DNA of 64,000 bases from Rhodococcus sp. 1163 (GCF_002091985.1 NZ_MKKX01000028.1:1-64000); one strand, 5' to 3'; positions 1 to 7,927 are shown, counted from the stretch's first letter. Notes: generated by a model from the letters alone, not told the origin. Program-made: numbers and translations.

Positions 1-421
1 CCACACGCACCAACCCGTGGGCTGCGAGATCGACTGACATCAATCACACCGTGGCTCTAGAACGCGGTGGTCCGACTATCGGGGACCTGCCACTCCGACT
101 GAAGCTGATTGAGAGAGTCAGCTGTCGGGACAGACACGGTTGACCGTGTCAGCGAGAGAGGCTGCAGCGGCGGTGGCGGAAGCTTGGGTGGACCTCGGTG
201 GTACCTAATTCTTGTCCTGAGGCGTGGAGCGTGTAGGTGGCGCTGAAGTAGTAAACTAAGACGGTTCGTTGGTTGGGCAGCCAGTGGGCCTCGGGTTCGA
301 TTCCCTGGGTTTGGTTGGGCATCCTTGGGCGCCGATCTTCCTGGTTCTGACTCGTTTGCTGAGTGTTCTGCCCGATAGGGCCATGACATGGGCGTTGAAT
401 CGGCCAGGAAAGGAGTCGCTT
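1..421. other. No supported gene; edge of putative integrated element
   Basis: I find no convincing coding region or RNA gene here. Two imperfect copies of a short G/T-rich word (beginning TTGGTTGGGCA) lie near 270 and 311. A stretch near 291-312 resembles a tRNA T-arm but has no acceptor or anticodon partner. The next supportable element is a very small ORF with a strong ribosome binding site starting at 422. Confidence 0.4.
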
Positions 422-523
422 ATGGGAGCTCTCGTGCGTACCTTGGTCGCTTTGGTGCAATCTGTTCTAGAGACGGCGTGGACATGCGGAGCCGGGTTGT
501 TGGTCGCCCACTGGCTTGACTGA
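422..523 (+). CDS. Candidate small hydrophobic protein (33 aa)
   Basis: A 33-codon ORF starts with ATG six bases after AAAGGAG (409-415), one of the best Shine-Dalgarno matches in the window. The predicted peptide begins MGALVRTLVALVQSVLE and is mostly hydrophobic or amphipathic, with one Cys, two Trp and a C-terminal HWLD, so it could insert in or lie on a membrane. It is convergent with the ASCH gene downstream. No family is recognised. Small hydrophobic peptides on mobile elements are sometimes toxins, but nothing here shows that. The call rests only on the RBS, spacing and composition. Confidence 0.3.
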   Translation: MGALVRTLVALVQSVLETAWTCGAGLLVAHWLD

Positions 524-593
524 GCCGACGACTTACAAGTGCGTCTCGCGATCTGAGCAAACCGCATAGCGCGATCAGGGGCGTCTGCTTCCT

Positions 594-1061
594 TCACCGT
601 GAACTTGCTGACGGTGTCTGGCTTTGGATCTGGCTGACAAACTCGGAATTGAGGTACCGCCAGCTCTGGGGCGGTTCCATTCCGAGGTCTCTAAGTCGGT
701 CAAGGGGCAAGGGCACGGTTGTTGAGACGGGTGCGCTGAGGCGTAGACCGAATGCCCTTGATGCTCCCGCGAAGTAGGAAAGGTAGTCGCGGCGGGCTAT
801 GCCTGTTTCCGGTCCATGCTTCCTCCATAGGTAATCTGGCGAGGCTTCAATGACGTCGGACAACGTTGCCCATCCCACAACAGCCATAGTTGGACTGGAG
901 GCGTATATCACTACAGTCGAACCCAGTGCAAGGCTGGGTTTGGTTCTGCGCAGCTCAATAGTTTTCTGACCCAACAAGATTGACCCCGCGTACATTGGCT
1001 TGATCGAAATCAAAAGGGCGGTTCCCTCGGCGAGGGTTGTGCGTTCAGCGGAGCTGGTCAA
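594..1061 (-). CDS. ASCH-domain protein
   Basis: A 155-residue protein with the features of the ASCH (PUA-like) fold: an early beta-strand segment ALLISIKPMYAGSILLGQK, then the charged T-I-E-L-R-R motif near residues 34-39 and a G-WATL strand typical of the family. ASCH domains are known or predicted to bind RNA or modified bases, and some are nucleases or amidohydrolases. Its start overlaps the end of the large upstream GNAT/PIN gene by 17 nt, so the two are probably co-translated and act together. The target is unknown. The short Ser/Gln-rich C-terminus is probably disordered. Confidence 0.7.
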   Translation of the reverse strand: MTSSAERTTLAEGTALLISIKPMYAGSILLGQKTIELRRTKPSLALGSTVVIYASSPTMAVVGWATLSDVIEASPDYLWRKHGPETGIARRDYLSYFAGASRAFGLRLSAPVSTTVPLPLDRLRDLGMEPPQSWRYLNSEFVSQIQSQTPSASSR

Positions 1062-3279
1062 TTCCGCGCCCTTTCTGGTAGAGCAATGTGAAGAGCTTGT
1101 TGCTGATCTTCACAGGTTGCAGGCTTGGCAACGTAACATGCCCGGCCGACAATCGTCTGACGTCGTCGAGGCCTACAGGACACTTGAAGATTTCTGTATC
1201 GGCGAATCGGAGAAACGCCACTTCGTTGGCGGCGTTTGCTGACCGACGGATGGTGTCCAGGTCCCAGACGCCGAGTCTTTTGAACTGACGGAAAAGCGTT
1301 TCGGGAGATCCAATTCCGGTCTCGACTAGGCGTGAGTAAGCGACGATGGCTTTGTCCACTCTGCTGGAGTACCACAGGATGCGACCTGGTGCTTCCTGTT
1401 TAGTTCGAGCTGCACGGTAGTAGACGTTCTCCCGTGACAACCCTAAAGTCGTGGGCCTTGTCAACAGGGTGGTTGTGTGTCCAAGTAGGTCATACGCGAA
1501 GTTGCTGCGTATTGAGACGACGTATGTCGGTAATTCGGCGTCGTTGATCTTGACCGGCCACCACGCTTTCTCTAGTTCGGCTACCTGCATGGTATTTGGA
1601 AGCGCCTCCGATGGAACTTCAGGCGCGTGCGCGGCGAGGGCAGCTGCCCGTACTGTTGCCCAGTCGCCGCAGACGGTCAACGATGTTGCAGCCCAGTCAC
1701 TGTTGGGAGTTCTCGAGAAGCCCTCTGTTTGCATGGATGCTACAACGGTGGCACTCGGATGCGGGTCGGTGATGCGTATCGCTGTGGATGAGTGGTCGGG
1801 GAGGTCGTTGCGGAGCAGGTAGAGGAGTTGCCTAGAGATGGTCGTCGCGAGTGGCGAATCCGATACGCGCAGAAGCGGCACCTCGATTCTGCCGTTATTT
1901 GAGCGACGGGTCGCCCAGGCCGCGACAACCTCGCCCCGCGGGTCGAGTAAGAGGCTACGTTTCATGTCGGCAGCCGACAGTTCTGCAATGGATCTTATTC
2001 GTTCGCTGAAGGCGGCCCGCCGCTCACTGGCAGCGTTGTTGAGGAGTGCGTCGACGGCCCGACTCGACCATAAGCTGTGGTCACCCGAGGAGACCTCGTA
2101 ACTCGTTTCCTGTAGTCGGGCCGGTAGGTAGTTGGAGTCAAATTCCCTACGATGCAGGAATGCCGCGAGTTCGGTTGGGTCGAGCACCGCTATCCCATGG
2201 ACGTCGAGTGCTCGGCCTCCAAGGTGGCGCACGGTGTTCACGTCGCGGGTGATATACACATCTGCACCGCCCAGCGCGGCCTCGACGATCAGACGTGAGT
2301 CGTTCTTGAGGCTCGCGTCTCGCGTCAGAACGTCAATGTCGACATAGGCGAGGAGGTCGGCGTGAGCCTCGCTGACTGCCTGCTCGTCCACCGGTAGCAC
2401 TGGATACGAGGCTGTGCAGTCGAGCAGCCGCCTGCGAACGACGTCGTCGGCGGTCCGGTTCAGTTCGGCGGGCACCGAGCTAGGCAACGCGAGTTGAATC
2501 TGACTATCGCCAGCTAGCAACGCAACGGCCCCGGAGAACCGACCTTCACGATCGGCGCGCGTCGAATGCAGGTCGGAGAACACGTTGCTATCGATCGCAA
2601 CGAGCGGCACGTCGGATTGATGTGCCTGAACGGAGAACAGATCCATTTCGCTCGCAGCAGCTCGCCACCACACTGTAAGCAAATGTCCCGCAGCACTCCT
2701 GCCGGCGACGTCAGTTCGGGGACGAAAGCCTAACTTGGGCCACATTTCATACGATGGCCAGTCACGTCTGCATTTAAGTCTCAGACCGGACGACTGAGGG
2801 TTGAGTTCGTCCACGCACTCGACCATGCGCCGGGCGAGGTCCCGCCCAAGATGCTGGTTGTCGACGCACAAGTGCACGATTCTGACGTAAGTCCTGGTCG
2901 GTGCGTAGAGACAGTATCCTGCGAGTGATCCATCGGTGCTGGTCGCAATGACGATATGACGACGTTCGGCTGCTTCGGCATACCCTGAATGTGGAAGGAA
3001 TCCCAGTGTTTTGCGATTCTTGTCGCCAAGCCGCACCACATCGGACACATCGACGGATCGTTCTGCTGGGATCCGCAAGACCCGGTAATCGTTGGAGTTC
3101 ACAGCCACACGCGCATTATCAGTGAAAAACGGCGAATAACCGGGACGTCGGTCTGTTCGGCGCGGCCGAGTTCGAATACCCAGGAGAGTTTGCTCAACGA
3201 GCAAAGACCGCTGTGAGTCGCGTGCCGCGCCTCGATGACTGATGGTAGGACCTACGGGGGTGGCGGAGCGTCGAGTCAC
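1045..3279 (-). CDS. Multidomain acetyltransferase / PIN nuclease / ASCH-like fusion protein
   Basis: A 744-residue fusion. Residues about 62-205 look like a GNAT acetyltransferase (HLCVDNQHLGRDLARRMVE is the acetyl-CoA-binding region). Residues about 225-370 form a PIN ribonuclease-like domain with the expected acidic set: D230 in AIDSN, E272 in AELN, D327 in KNDS and D346 in TRDVN. Residues about 430-540 resemble a second, degenerate GNAT, and about 590-740 resemble an ASCH/EVE-type RNA-binding domain (LWYSSRV). The likely role is RNA or tRNA targeting, perhaps toxin or defence, which is inference. The annotated start is a GTG without a clear RBS; GTG at 3108 would remove about 57 residues that belong to no domain. 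It is followed by an overlapping ASCH gene and lies next to a tRNA-derived attachment-like site. Confidence 0.7.
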   Translation of the reverse strand: MTRRSATPVGPTISHRGAARDSQRSLLVEQTLLGIRTRPRRTDRRPGYSPFFTDNARVAVNSNDYRVLRIPAERSVDVSDVVRLGDKNRKTLGFLPHSGYAEAAERRHIVIATSTDGSLAGYCLYAPTRTYVRIVHLCVDNQHLGRDLARRMVECVDELNPQSSGLRLKCRRDWPSYEMWPKLGFRPRTDVAGRSAAGHLLTVWWRAAASEMDLFSVQAHQSDVPLVAIDSNVFSDLHSTRADREGRFSGAVALLAGDSQIQLALPSSVPAELNRTADDVVRRRLLDCTASYPVLPVDEQAVSEAHADLLAYVDIDVLTRDASLKNDSRLIVEAALGGADVYITRDVNTVRHLGGRALDVHGIAVLDPTELAAFLHRREFDSNYLPARLQETSYEVSSGDHSLWSSRAVDALLNNAASERRAAFSERIRSIAELSAADMKRSLLLDPRGEVVAAWATRRSNNGRIEVPLLRVSDSPLATTISRQLLYLLRNDLPDHSSTAIRITDPHPSATVVASMQTEGFSRTPNSDWAATSLTVCGDWATVRAAALAAHAPEVPSEALPNTMQVAELEKAWWPVKINDAELPTYVVSIRSNFAYDLLGHTTTLLTRPTTLGLSRENVYYRAARTKQEAPGRILWYSSRVDKAIVAYSRLVETGIGSPETLFRQFKRLGVWDLDTIRRSANAANEVAFLRFADTEIFKCPVGLDDVRRLSAGHVTLPSLQPVKISNKLFTLLYQKGRGIDQLR

Positions 3280-3873
3280 TCGCCATTTTATGCACCGGTC
3301 CTACGCCGATTAGAGTTGAAAGCGGCGCCCCACTTCATCGCCTGTCGGCTTCAGCGCACCGTCGCCTGTCACGAAGTGGGTCGGGCTAGGCTGACCTCGG
3401 TTCGACCCGGTGACGACGTAGTCGATCCGGCCGGACGGTCTGAGTCGATCGGCTTCGGGTGCTCACCGGTGGGGTCAACACCGACCTCGAGGAACGAGTG
3501 CGCCGACAGCCGCATTTACCGCGGGAGCCGGGTGTGCTGCCCGCGGAATGAACCTCGACGCTCATAACTGCGGCCCTGCGCGTCAGTTCGGTTGCCACCT
3601 GTTGCTCGGCCGCCGTTCGCTCTACAGTGAAATCTTGGACATTTCGTGGATCGCGTTGGGTAGTTTGGACGACTCAGGCCGCTCCGAATCGTCGCACGTT
3701 CAGGCGGATTCACCACGGTCTAGACGGACTCTCGTCGCTGATCTCGGTGTCACGAGCGTGTCACATGTCGGTACGAACGGACGTGGATGCGGGTGGTACC
3801 GCGTGGACGATTGAAGCAGGTCAGGGGCATTTCGGTGGTTCCATGCGGACGTATGTGGTTGTCTCCCAACATA
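3280..3873. other. Intergenic DNA, no supported gene
   Basis: About 0.6 kb between the GNAT/PIN fusion gene and the tRNA-Thr remnant. Open frames on both strands have no RBS and show composition unlike coding DNA. I see no integrase, transposase or tRNA 5' half. It probably represents the junction end of an integrated element and the upstream region of the fusion gene. Confidence 0.4.
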
Positions 3874-3918
3874 CTTGTAAGCGAGCGGTAAACGGTTCGA
3901 TCCCGTTAGGGGGCTCCA
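3874..3918 (+). other. 3' half of tRNA-Thr(UGU), probable attachment site
   Basis: From 3874 the sequence has exact tRNA geometry from the anticodon loop onward: loop CTTGTAA (anticodon TGT), 3' anticodon stem GCGAG, five-base variable loop CGGTA, T-stem AACGG, T-loop TTCGATC, T-stem CCGTT, acceptor strand AGGGGGC, discriminator T and CCA. Upstream there is no complementary anticodon stem, D-arm or acceptor strand, so the 5' half is absent. Tyrosine integrases commonly recombine in the anticodon-loop-to-3'-end segment. This is best read as the attachment duplicate left by an element whose intact tRNA-Thr lies beyond the window start. Confidence 0.75.
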
Positions 3919-3921
3919 GCG

Positions 3922-3959
3922 AAAAGGCTCCGACCAGATGGTGTGGTCGGAGCCTTTTT
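3922..3959 (+). terminator. Strong rho-independent terminator
   Basis: A perfect stem of AAAAGGCTCCGACCA against TGGTCGGAGCCTTTT with a seven-base loop ends in a run of five T. It sits four bases after the CCA of the tRNA-Thr remnant and is most likely the original terminator of that tRNA gene. Confidence 0.9.
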
Positions 3960-3982
3960 CGTGTGGTCGCCCGGTGCCTCAG

Positions 3983-4038
3983 TGCACACTATCGACGGTT
4001 ATCGACGGGATCCCGTCGAAAGCGGCCGATAGTGTGCA
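3983..4038. repeat. Nested palindromic element
   Basis: Perfect 12-bp inverted arms TGCACACTATCG (3983-3994) and CGATAGTGTGCA (4027-4038) enclose an 18-nt perfect palindrome TCGACGGGATCCCGTCGA (4002-4019). Within it are two direct copies of ATCGACGG (3991, 4001). It lies between the tRNA terminator and the next gene, about 75 bp before the ATG at 4114. It could be an operator, an RNA structure or part of an attachment site. Confidence 0.65.
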
Positions 4039-4113
4039 TATGACGCGCAGTCAGCAACCACCTGGGTCAGTCCCCTGGTGCAGGAGATCGCTGCCGTAAG
4101 GCATCATGAGTTG

Positions 4114-4536
4114 ATGAGCGATCTCGAGTACCTCGCCACTTTGCTTGCTGGACTGGATGCGGAGATTGCGCGAGTCTCTGCTGCCGAATCGGGCTCCGAC
4201 GAGCAGTTGTCTGCCATCGATGACGCGGTCGATGCCGTTTTGCGGTTGCGCGGGAAGGTCAAGGCCGGTTACCCCGGGAAGAAGGCTTACTACATCGCAG
4301 CGTCGACCGATCCGAAGGGGATCAGAGTCGAGGGAATTTCTGCCCTGCAAGGTAAACGCGCACACAAGCTGGTGCGAGACGGCGGTTGGATGCACGCGGA
4401 TTCCACTACGGCGCTCGATCTTCTCGATGACGATCAGATCAGTCGATACCGAGCCGTCGCGGGACGCGGCGTGGCGCAGACGTTTCGCGACTCACGTGAA
4501 TATCTCGCAGCGGCAACAGGTCTCGCCGAAAAATAG
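4114..4536 (+). CDS. Hypothetical protein
   Basis: A 140-residue soluble, mostly helical protein starting MSDLEYLATLLAGLD. The middle carries a basic segment, RLRGKVKAGYPGKKAYY, and the C-terminal third is charged. I do not recognise a family. ATG 4114 is chosen because it begins the well-formed helical region; an upstream in-frame start at 4078 would add 12 residues. It is the first gene after the tRNA-derived site, so it probably belongs to the conserved chromosome rather than to the element, and the nested palindrome upstream may control it. Confidence 0.55.
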   Translation: MSDLEYLATLLAGLDAEIARVSAAESGSDEQLSAIDDAVDAVLRLRGKVKAGYPGKKAYYIAASTDPKGIRVEGISALQGKRAHKLVRDGGWMHADSTTALDLLDDDQISRYRAVAGRGVAQTFRDSREYLAAATGLAEK

Positions 4537-4725
4537 ACCACACCAGCTCACTTCGGTCTTGCGTTGTTGTGCTGCAATCGAATTCGAGGCGCTGTCCGGG
4601 TACGGAGGCCTGGGCTGCGTCGCACCTACCCGAATGGGTAGCTTTCGGCCATGGCGTCTCGCCGTACGACAATCTTCGATTAGGTTCAGAGTAGTGCGAG
4701 CGCCCATCCGAAAGGTCGACCGAAG

Positions 4726-5124
4726 ATGTCCAGTTTTCCTGGCTTGGCCCACGTTGCAATAACGGTGACGGACCTCGAGAAGAGCGTCGAATGGTATTCG
4801 AGGTTGTTCGATTCCCGCCCGGTTCTGGACGAGGACGAGGAGTCGGGAACTTTTCATCATTCGGTCTTCGCGCTCGCGAACGGCATGCTGTTCGGGCTCC
4901 ATTCACACCATGGTTCGACGGCTGAGGGGCCGTTCGACGAACGCCGCGTAGGCCTGGATCACATTGCGTTCGGTTGCTCCCAGGAAGAACTGGCCCAGTG
5001 GCGAGACAGGCTGGACGAGCTGAAGATCGAACACTCCGGGATCAAACACGCAGGATACGGTTCGGGCATCTCGTTCCGGGACGTGGACAACATCGCACTC
5101 GAATTCTTCGCCCCGCCTGCGTGA
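4726..5124 (+). CDS. VOC (glyoxalase/bleomycin-resistance fold) family protein
   Basis: A 132-residue protein with a single vicinal-oxygen-chelate module pair. It starts FPGLAHVAITVTDLEKSVEWY, the standard VOC opening with a potential metal-binding His, has LDHIAFGC in the middle and ends with a GISFRDVDNIALEFF strand, where the Glu is a typical last ligand. The substrate cannot be inferred: members include lyases, isomerases, dioxygenases and resistance proteins. It stands alone between the hypothetical gene and a convergent methyltransferase gene. Confidence 0.85.
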   Translation: MSSFPGLAHVAITVTDLEKSVEWYSRLFDSRPVLDEDEESGTFHHSVFALANGMLFGLHSHHGSTAEGPFDERRVGLDHIAFGCSQEELAQWRDRLDELKIEHSGIKHAGYGSGISFRDVDNIALEFFAPPA

Positions 5125-5155
5125 GTGCCCGCTGCGCAAACCCTTCGAGCGATGG

Positions 5156-6016
5156 TCAGCGGCGGGCCGCGGCGAACACGTCGACCGGGTGCGGCACCCG
5201 GGGCCTGCCGTCGGCGCCGGGCACCGAGACGGCGTCGAGATAGGCCCGCACTGGTCCGCGCAGCTCGGGGGTCAGCCGGGCCTGCACCGCGAAGTCGAGC
5301 ACCCGCTCGCTCGCGGAGGCGAGGCCGACCAGTGCGTCCAGGGTGACAATCTCGTCGAGGGCGATGCCGCCGTCTATGAAGGCCTTCTCGACGTCGGCGC
5401 TGAACCATTGTCGATGTCCTTCCAGCGGTGGGGCGAGCACGTCGACCAGGGCGTTGAGCGCGCCTCGGGGTGCGTTGAGCACCCACAGTTCGCCGCCGGG
5501 TCGCAGCAGTTCGAGGGCACCATGGAGGGTCTCTTCCACGTCGGCGACGTAGTAGATCGAGTGCACGAACAACACGACGTCGAAGGTCTCGTCCAGCGGG
5601 GCGTTACTGAACGACGCGACGTGCACGTCGACGCTGAGCTCGTCGGCCCCCAGCGCAGCCATGTTGGCGGTGAAAAGCCCCGCGCTCCCGGACCAGGGTT
5701 CGATGCCGACGTAGCGCACCGGTCGGCCGGGCACCGCCAGCACCAGAGAATCGGCGAGCTGGACATCGAGCGAGCCGTCACCGCAGCCCACCGAAAGCAC
5801 CGAGACCGGTCCGTCGCCCATCGTGGCCAGCCTGCCTGCGAGGTGCTCGGCGATGAGGCCGCGCTGGTCGGAGAGCTGCTCGAACGCGGCGTGGTCGCGA
5901 GCGTAGGACTTGGGCTCGAGGCCGGCCAGGGCCGGAGCACCGCGCCGTAGGGCGCGTAAGTCGTCGAGGAGCACGGCTGCGGTGCCGATCGACGGGGTCG
6001 GAGCTACGTTGGACAT
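5156..6016 (-). CDS. Class I SAM-dependent methyltransferase
   Basis: A 286-residue Rossmann methyltransferase. The SAM motif VLSVGCGDGSLD lies near residues 93-104, an acidic ribose-binding segment YVGIEPW follows, and DVVLFVHSIYYV is motif IV. The ending, VPHPVDVFAAARR, is complete. It is divergent from a second methyltransferase gene 70 bp away, so they share a promoter region. The base composition is visibly richer in G+C than the flanking genes, which suggests a shared foreign origin for this group. A small-molecule substrate is likely. Paired methyltransferases of this general type occur in Rhodococcus secondary metabolism, but I cannot claim homology to a specific pair. Confidence 0.8.
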   Translation of the reverse strand: MSNVAPTPSIGTAAVLLDDLRALRRGAPALAGLEPKSYARDHAAFEQLSDQRGLIAEHLAGRLATMGDGPVSVLSVGCGDGSLDVQLADSLVLAVPGRPVRYVGIEPWSGSAGLFTANMAALGADELSVDVHVASFSNAPLDETFDVVLFVHSIYYVADVEETLHGALELLRPGGELWVLNAPRGALNALVDVLAPPLEGHRQWFSADVEKAFIDGGIALDEIVTLDALVGLASASERVLDFAVQARLTPELRGPVRAYLDAVSVPGADGRPRVPHPVDVFAAARR

Positions 6017-6086
6017 CAGACCGAGTCAACCACGACGCCCCACCCGGTGCATTGAGGTCGGCTTTCTGAGAGAGACGAGGACTCGT

Positions 6087-6899
6087 GTGAGCAGCGGAGA
6101 TACAGCCGACCGGAGTCTCGAGCACTGGAGCGAGGCGGGTCGTACGGGCATGGAGGCGTTCTATGCCCTTGCCACCGAGGATTACCGCCAGCTGGCGCTG
6201 GCCGCCGACTGGCCCGGCCTGCTCGCCGAACGTGCGCACGAGGGCTGGTCGCTGCTCGACGTGGCCTGCGGCAGCGGCAAGTTTCCCACCGCGCTGCGGC
6301 ATTACACCGACCTCTCTGCGCTGCCCGAGCTGGCCTACGACCTGCTCGACCCTTCGGCGTTCTCGGTGGCCGAGGCGCGCGCCGCGCTGGGCCCGCCGTT
6401 CTCGGCCAGAGAAGACCTGGTGATGACATTGCAGGACCTCCCCGCCGACCACACCGGTTACGACGTCGTGTGGGCCACCCATGCGCTCTACGCCCTGCCG
6501 CCGACCGAGCTGGACGCCGCGGCCGAGCGGTTCGTGGCCGCATTGGCCACCGGTGGCCTGGGCCTGGTCGCACAGGCCACAGCTAATTCCCACTACCTCG
6601 CTTTTTACGACGCCTTTCGCGCCGGTGTGCGCGAGGCGACGCCGTACACGAGCGCCGAGCAGGTGCGTGACTCGCTGATCCGAGCCGGCGCGGATGTCCG
6701 CGACCAGCGTGTCACGTACACCACCGGCACGTCGGATCGTGCCGTCGTCGAGGGCTTCCTGCAGCGCTGCGCCTTCGACGACTCCGTGTCGCTGGAGGAG
6801 ATGGAGGCGGCCCCGGTACTGGGCGAGTACCTGGCTTCCTGCCGCGACGACTCCGGCTCCTACACCTTCTCCCACGAGGCGGCCCTGCTGTGGATCTGA
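6087..6899 (+). CDS. Class I SAM-dependent methyltransferase
   Basis: A 270-residue methyltransferase with the SAM motif SLLDVACGSGKFPTAL near residues 52-67 and a YDVVWATHALYALP motif IV. The GTG at 6087 is chosen because it follows an AGAGACGAGG purine-rich stretch and begins just before the first structured helix (LEHWSEAGRTGMEAFY); the open frame upstream runs into the divergent gene. Its stop lies inside the first unit of an 18-bp tandem repeat, and it overlaps the downstream dioxygenase by 10 nt, so the two are translationally coupled. The function is probably modification of a small metabolite together with the dioxygenase. Confidence 0.8.
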   Translation: MSSGDTADRSLEHWSEAGRTGMEAFYALATEDYRQLALAADWPGLLAERAHEGWSLLDVACGSGKFPTALRHYTDLSALPELAYDLLDPSAFSVAEARAALGPPFSAREDLVMTLQDLPADHTGYDVVWATHALYALPPTELDAAAERFVAALATGGLGLVAQATANSHYLAFYDAFRAGVREATPYTSAEQVRDSLIRAGADVRDQRVTYTTGTSDRAVVEGFLQRCAFDDSVSLEEMEAAPVLGEYLASCRDDSGSYTFSHEAALLWI

Positions 6900-7927
6900 A
6901 CAACACGTCGGATCTGAACAACACGTCGGCTCTGAACAACACGTCGGCTCTGAACAACCAGACCAACGATCGGCTCCCCGAACAGAACCGGGACGGCGGT
7001 ATCGAGCAGGACTGGGCGGGCGACGACCAGGACTGGTGGGACTGGTACGTCACGCTGGCTGCCAACGACCAGGTGCCCACCGAGCTGGTCGACGGCCCGG
7101 GCCTGCCCGACGCTCCGGCGGCCACCGACGAGCAGGTCGAGCGCGAGCTGGCCGAGCCCTACGACCTCGACCCGTCCGCGGCCCGGGCCTTCGCGCGGGA
7201 GGCTTTCGTGCGGCTGCCCGGCGTGCTCTCGCCGGCCGTCGTACGACGCCTCGCCGAGCACCTCGACGGGCTGCTGCGCGCCGAGCACGGTGACGACGTC
7301 GCCGGCCGGTTCACCGCGCTGGAGCAGATGTGGCTACATGATGATCTGATGCGCGCCGTGGCGCTGTCGCCCCGAATCGGCGGCCTGGCTGCGACCTTGC
7401 TCGACGAACCCGGCGTTCGGCTCTACCACGACAACGCGCTGTCCAAGGAGCCCGGCTGCGGCCGCACGCCCTGGCACCACGACGCCGAGCATTTCCCGCT
7501 GCAGACTACCCAGGCGGTCACGGCCTGGATGCCGATGTCGGCGATCCCCGGCCGGATGGGTCCACTGTCGTTCGCCCGCGGCCGCGAGGTGCTGGGCGAG
7601 GTAGCCGACTTGGAGTTCGACAAGGTCGGGACCTCGTACGACGAGGCCGTCACCCAGCGCTTCGTCGATCGCGGCGTCGCGGTGGAGTCCGGGCCGTTCG
7701 CGGTGGGCGACGTGTCGTTCCACTCGGCGCTGTGCTTCCACACCGCGGGCCCCAACCTGACGACGCAACCGCGCCGGGCGCTGGCCACCACCTACTTCGC
7801 CGATGGGGCGCGGGTGACGTCGTCGCCGACGCTCATCAGCGGCACCTGGCGCGAGTTCCTCCCAGGTGTCGAGCCCGGCGGCCTCGCGGCCTCGGAGCTC
7901 AACCCGGTGGTCGGCCGCCGCAGCTGA
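6890..7927 (+). CDS. Phytanoyl-CoA dioxygenase (PhyH) family Fe(II)/2-oxoglutarate oxygenase
   Basis: A 345-residue protein. After a repetitive N-terminus (L-N-N-T-S-[DA] repeats, residues 3-22) and a short acidic segment comes a PhyH-type double-stranded beta-helix. The Fe ligands are visible as H-x-D in TPWHHDAEHF and the distal His in CFHTAGPN, and the Arg in TQPRRALATTY is placed to bind 2-oxoglutarate. Such enzymes hydroxylate or otherwise oxidise small molecules. The gene overlaps the preceding methyltransferase and shares its high G+C. The GTG start is required because no other start lies before the folded domain. Confidence 0.85.
   Translation: MDLNNTSDLNNTSALNNTSALNNQTNDRLPEQNRDGGIEQDWAGDDQDWWDWYVTLAANDQVPTELVDGPGLPDAPAATDEQVERELAEPYDLDPSAARAFAREAFVRLPGVLSPAVVRRLAEHLDGLLRAEHGDDVAGRFTALEQMWLHDDLMRAVALSPRIGGLAATLLDEPGVRLYHDNALSKEPGCGRTPWHHDAEHFPLQTTQAVTAWMPMSAIPGRMGPLSFARGREVLGEVADLEFDKVGTSYDEAVTQRFVDRGVAVESGPFAVGDVSFHSALCFHTAGPNLTTQPRRALATTYFADGARVTSSPTLISGTWREFLPGVEPGGLAASELNPVVGRRS
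6896..6964 (+). repeat. 18-bp in-frame tandem repeat
   Basis: Three full and one partial copy of an 18-bp unit beginning CTGAACAACACGTCGG, with the last bases alternating AT/CT. The unit is a multiple of three and encodes L-N-N-T-S-D/A in the dioxygenase, while its first copy supplies the TGA stop of the upstream methyltransferase. Copy number could change without breaking either frame. Confidence 0.9.

Noticed and set aside
286-320. T-arm-like sequence GGGTTCGATTCCCTGGG suggesting a tRNA
   Set aside because: No acceptor, D-arm or anticodon arm can be folded around it; treated as chance similarity.
3840-3918. A complete tRNA-Thr gene
   Set aside because: The 3' half is perfect but the upstream bases do not pair with the anticodon stem or the acceptor strand, and no D-arm is present.
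6890-7927. This PhyH-family oxygenase as the MysH of the MAA pathway
   Set aside because: It is about 42 kb from the mys operon, is coupled to a methyltransferase instead, and its base composition differs; family membership alone is not enough.
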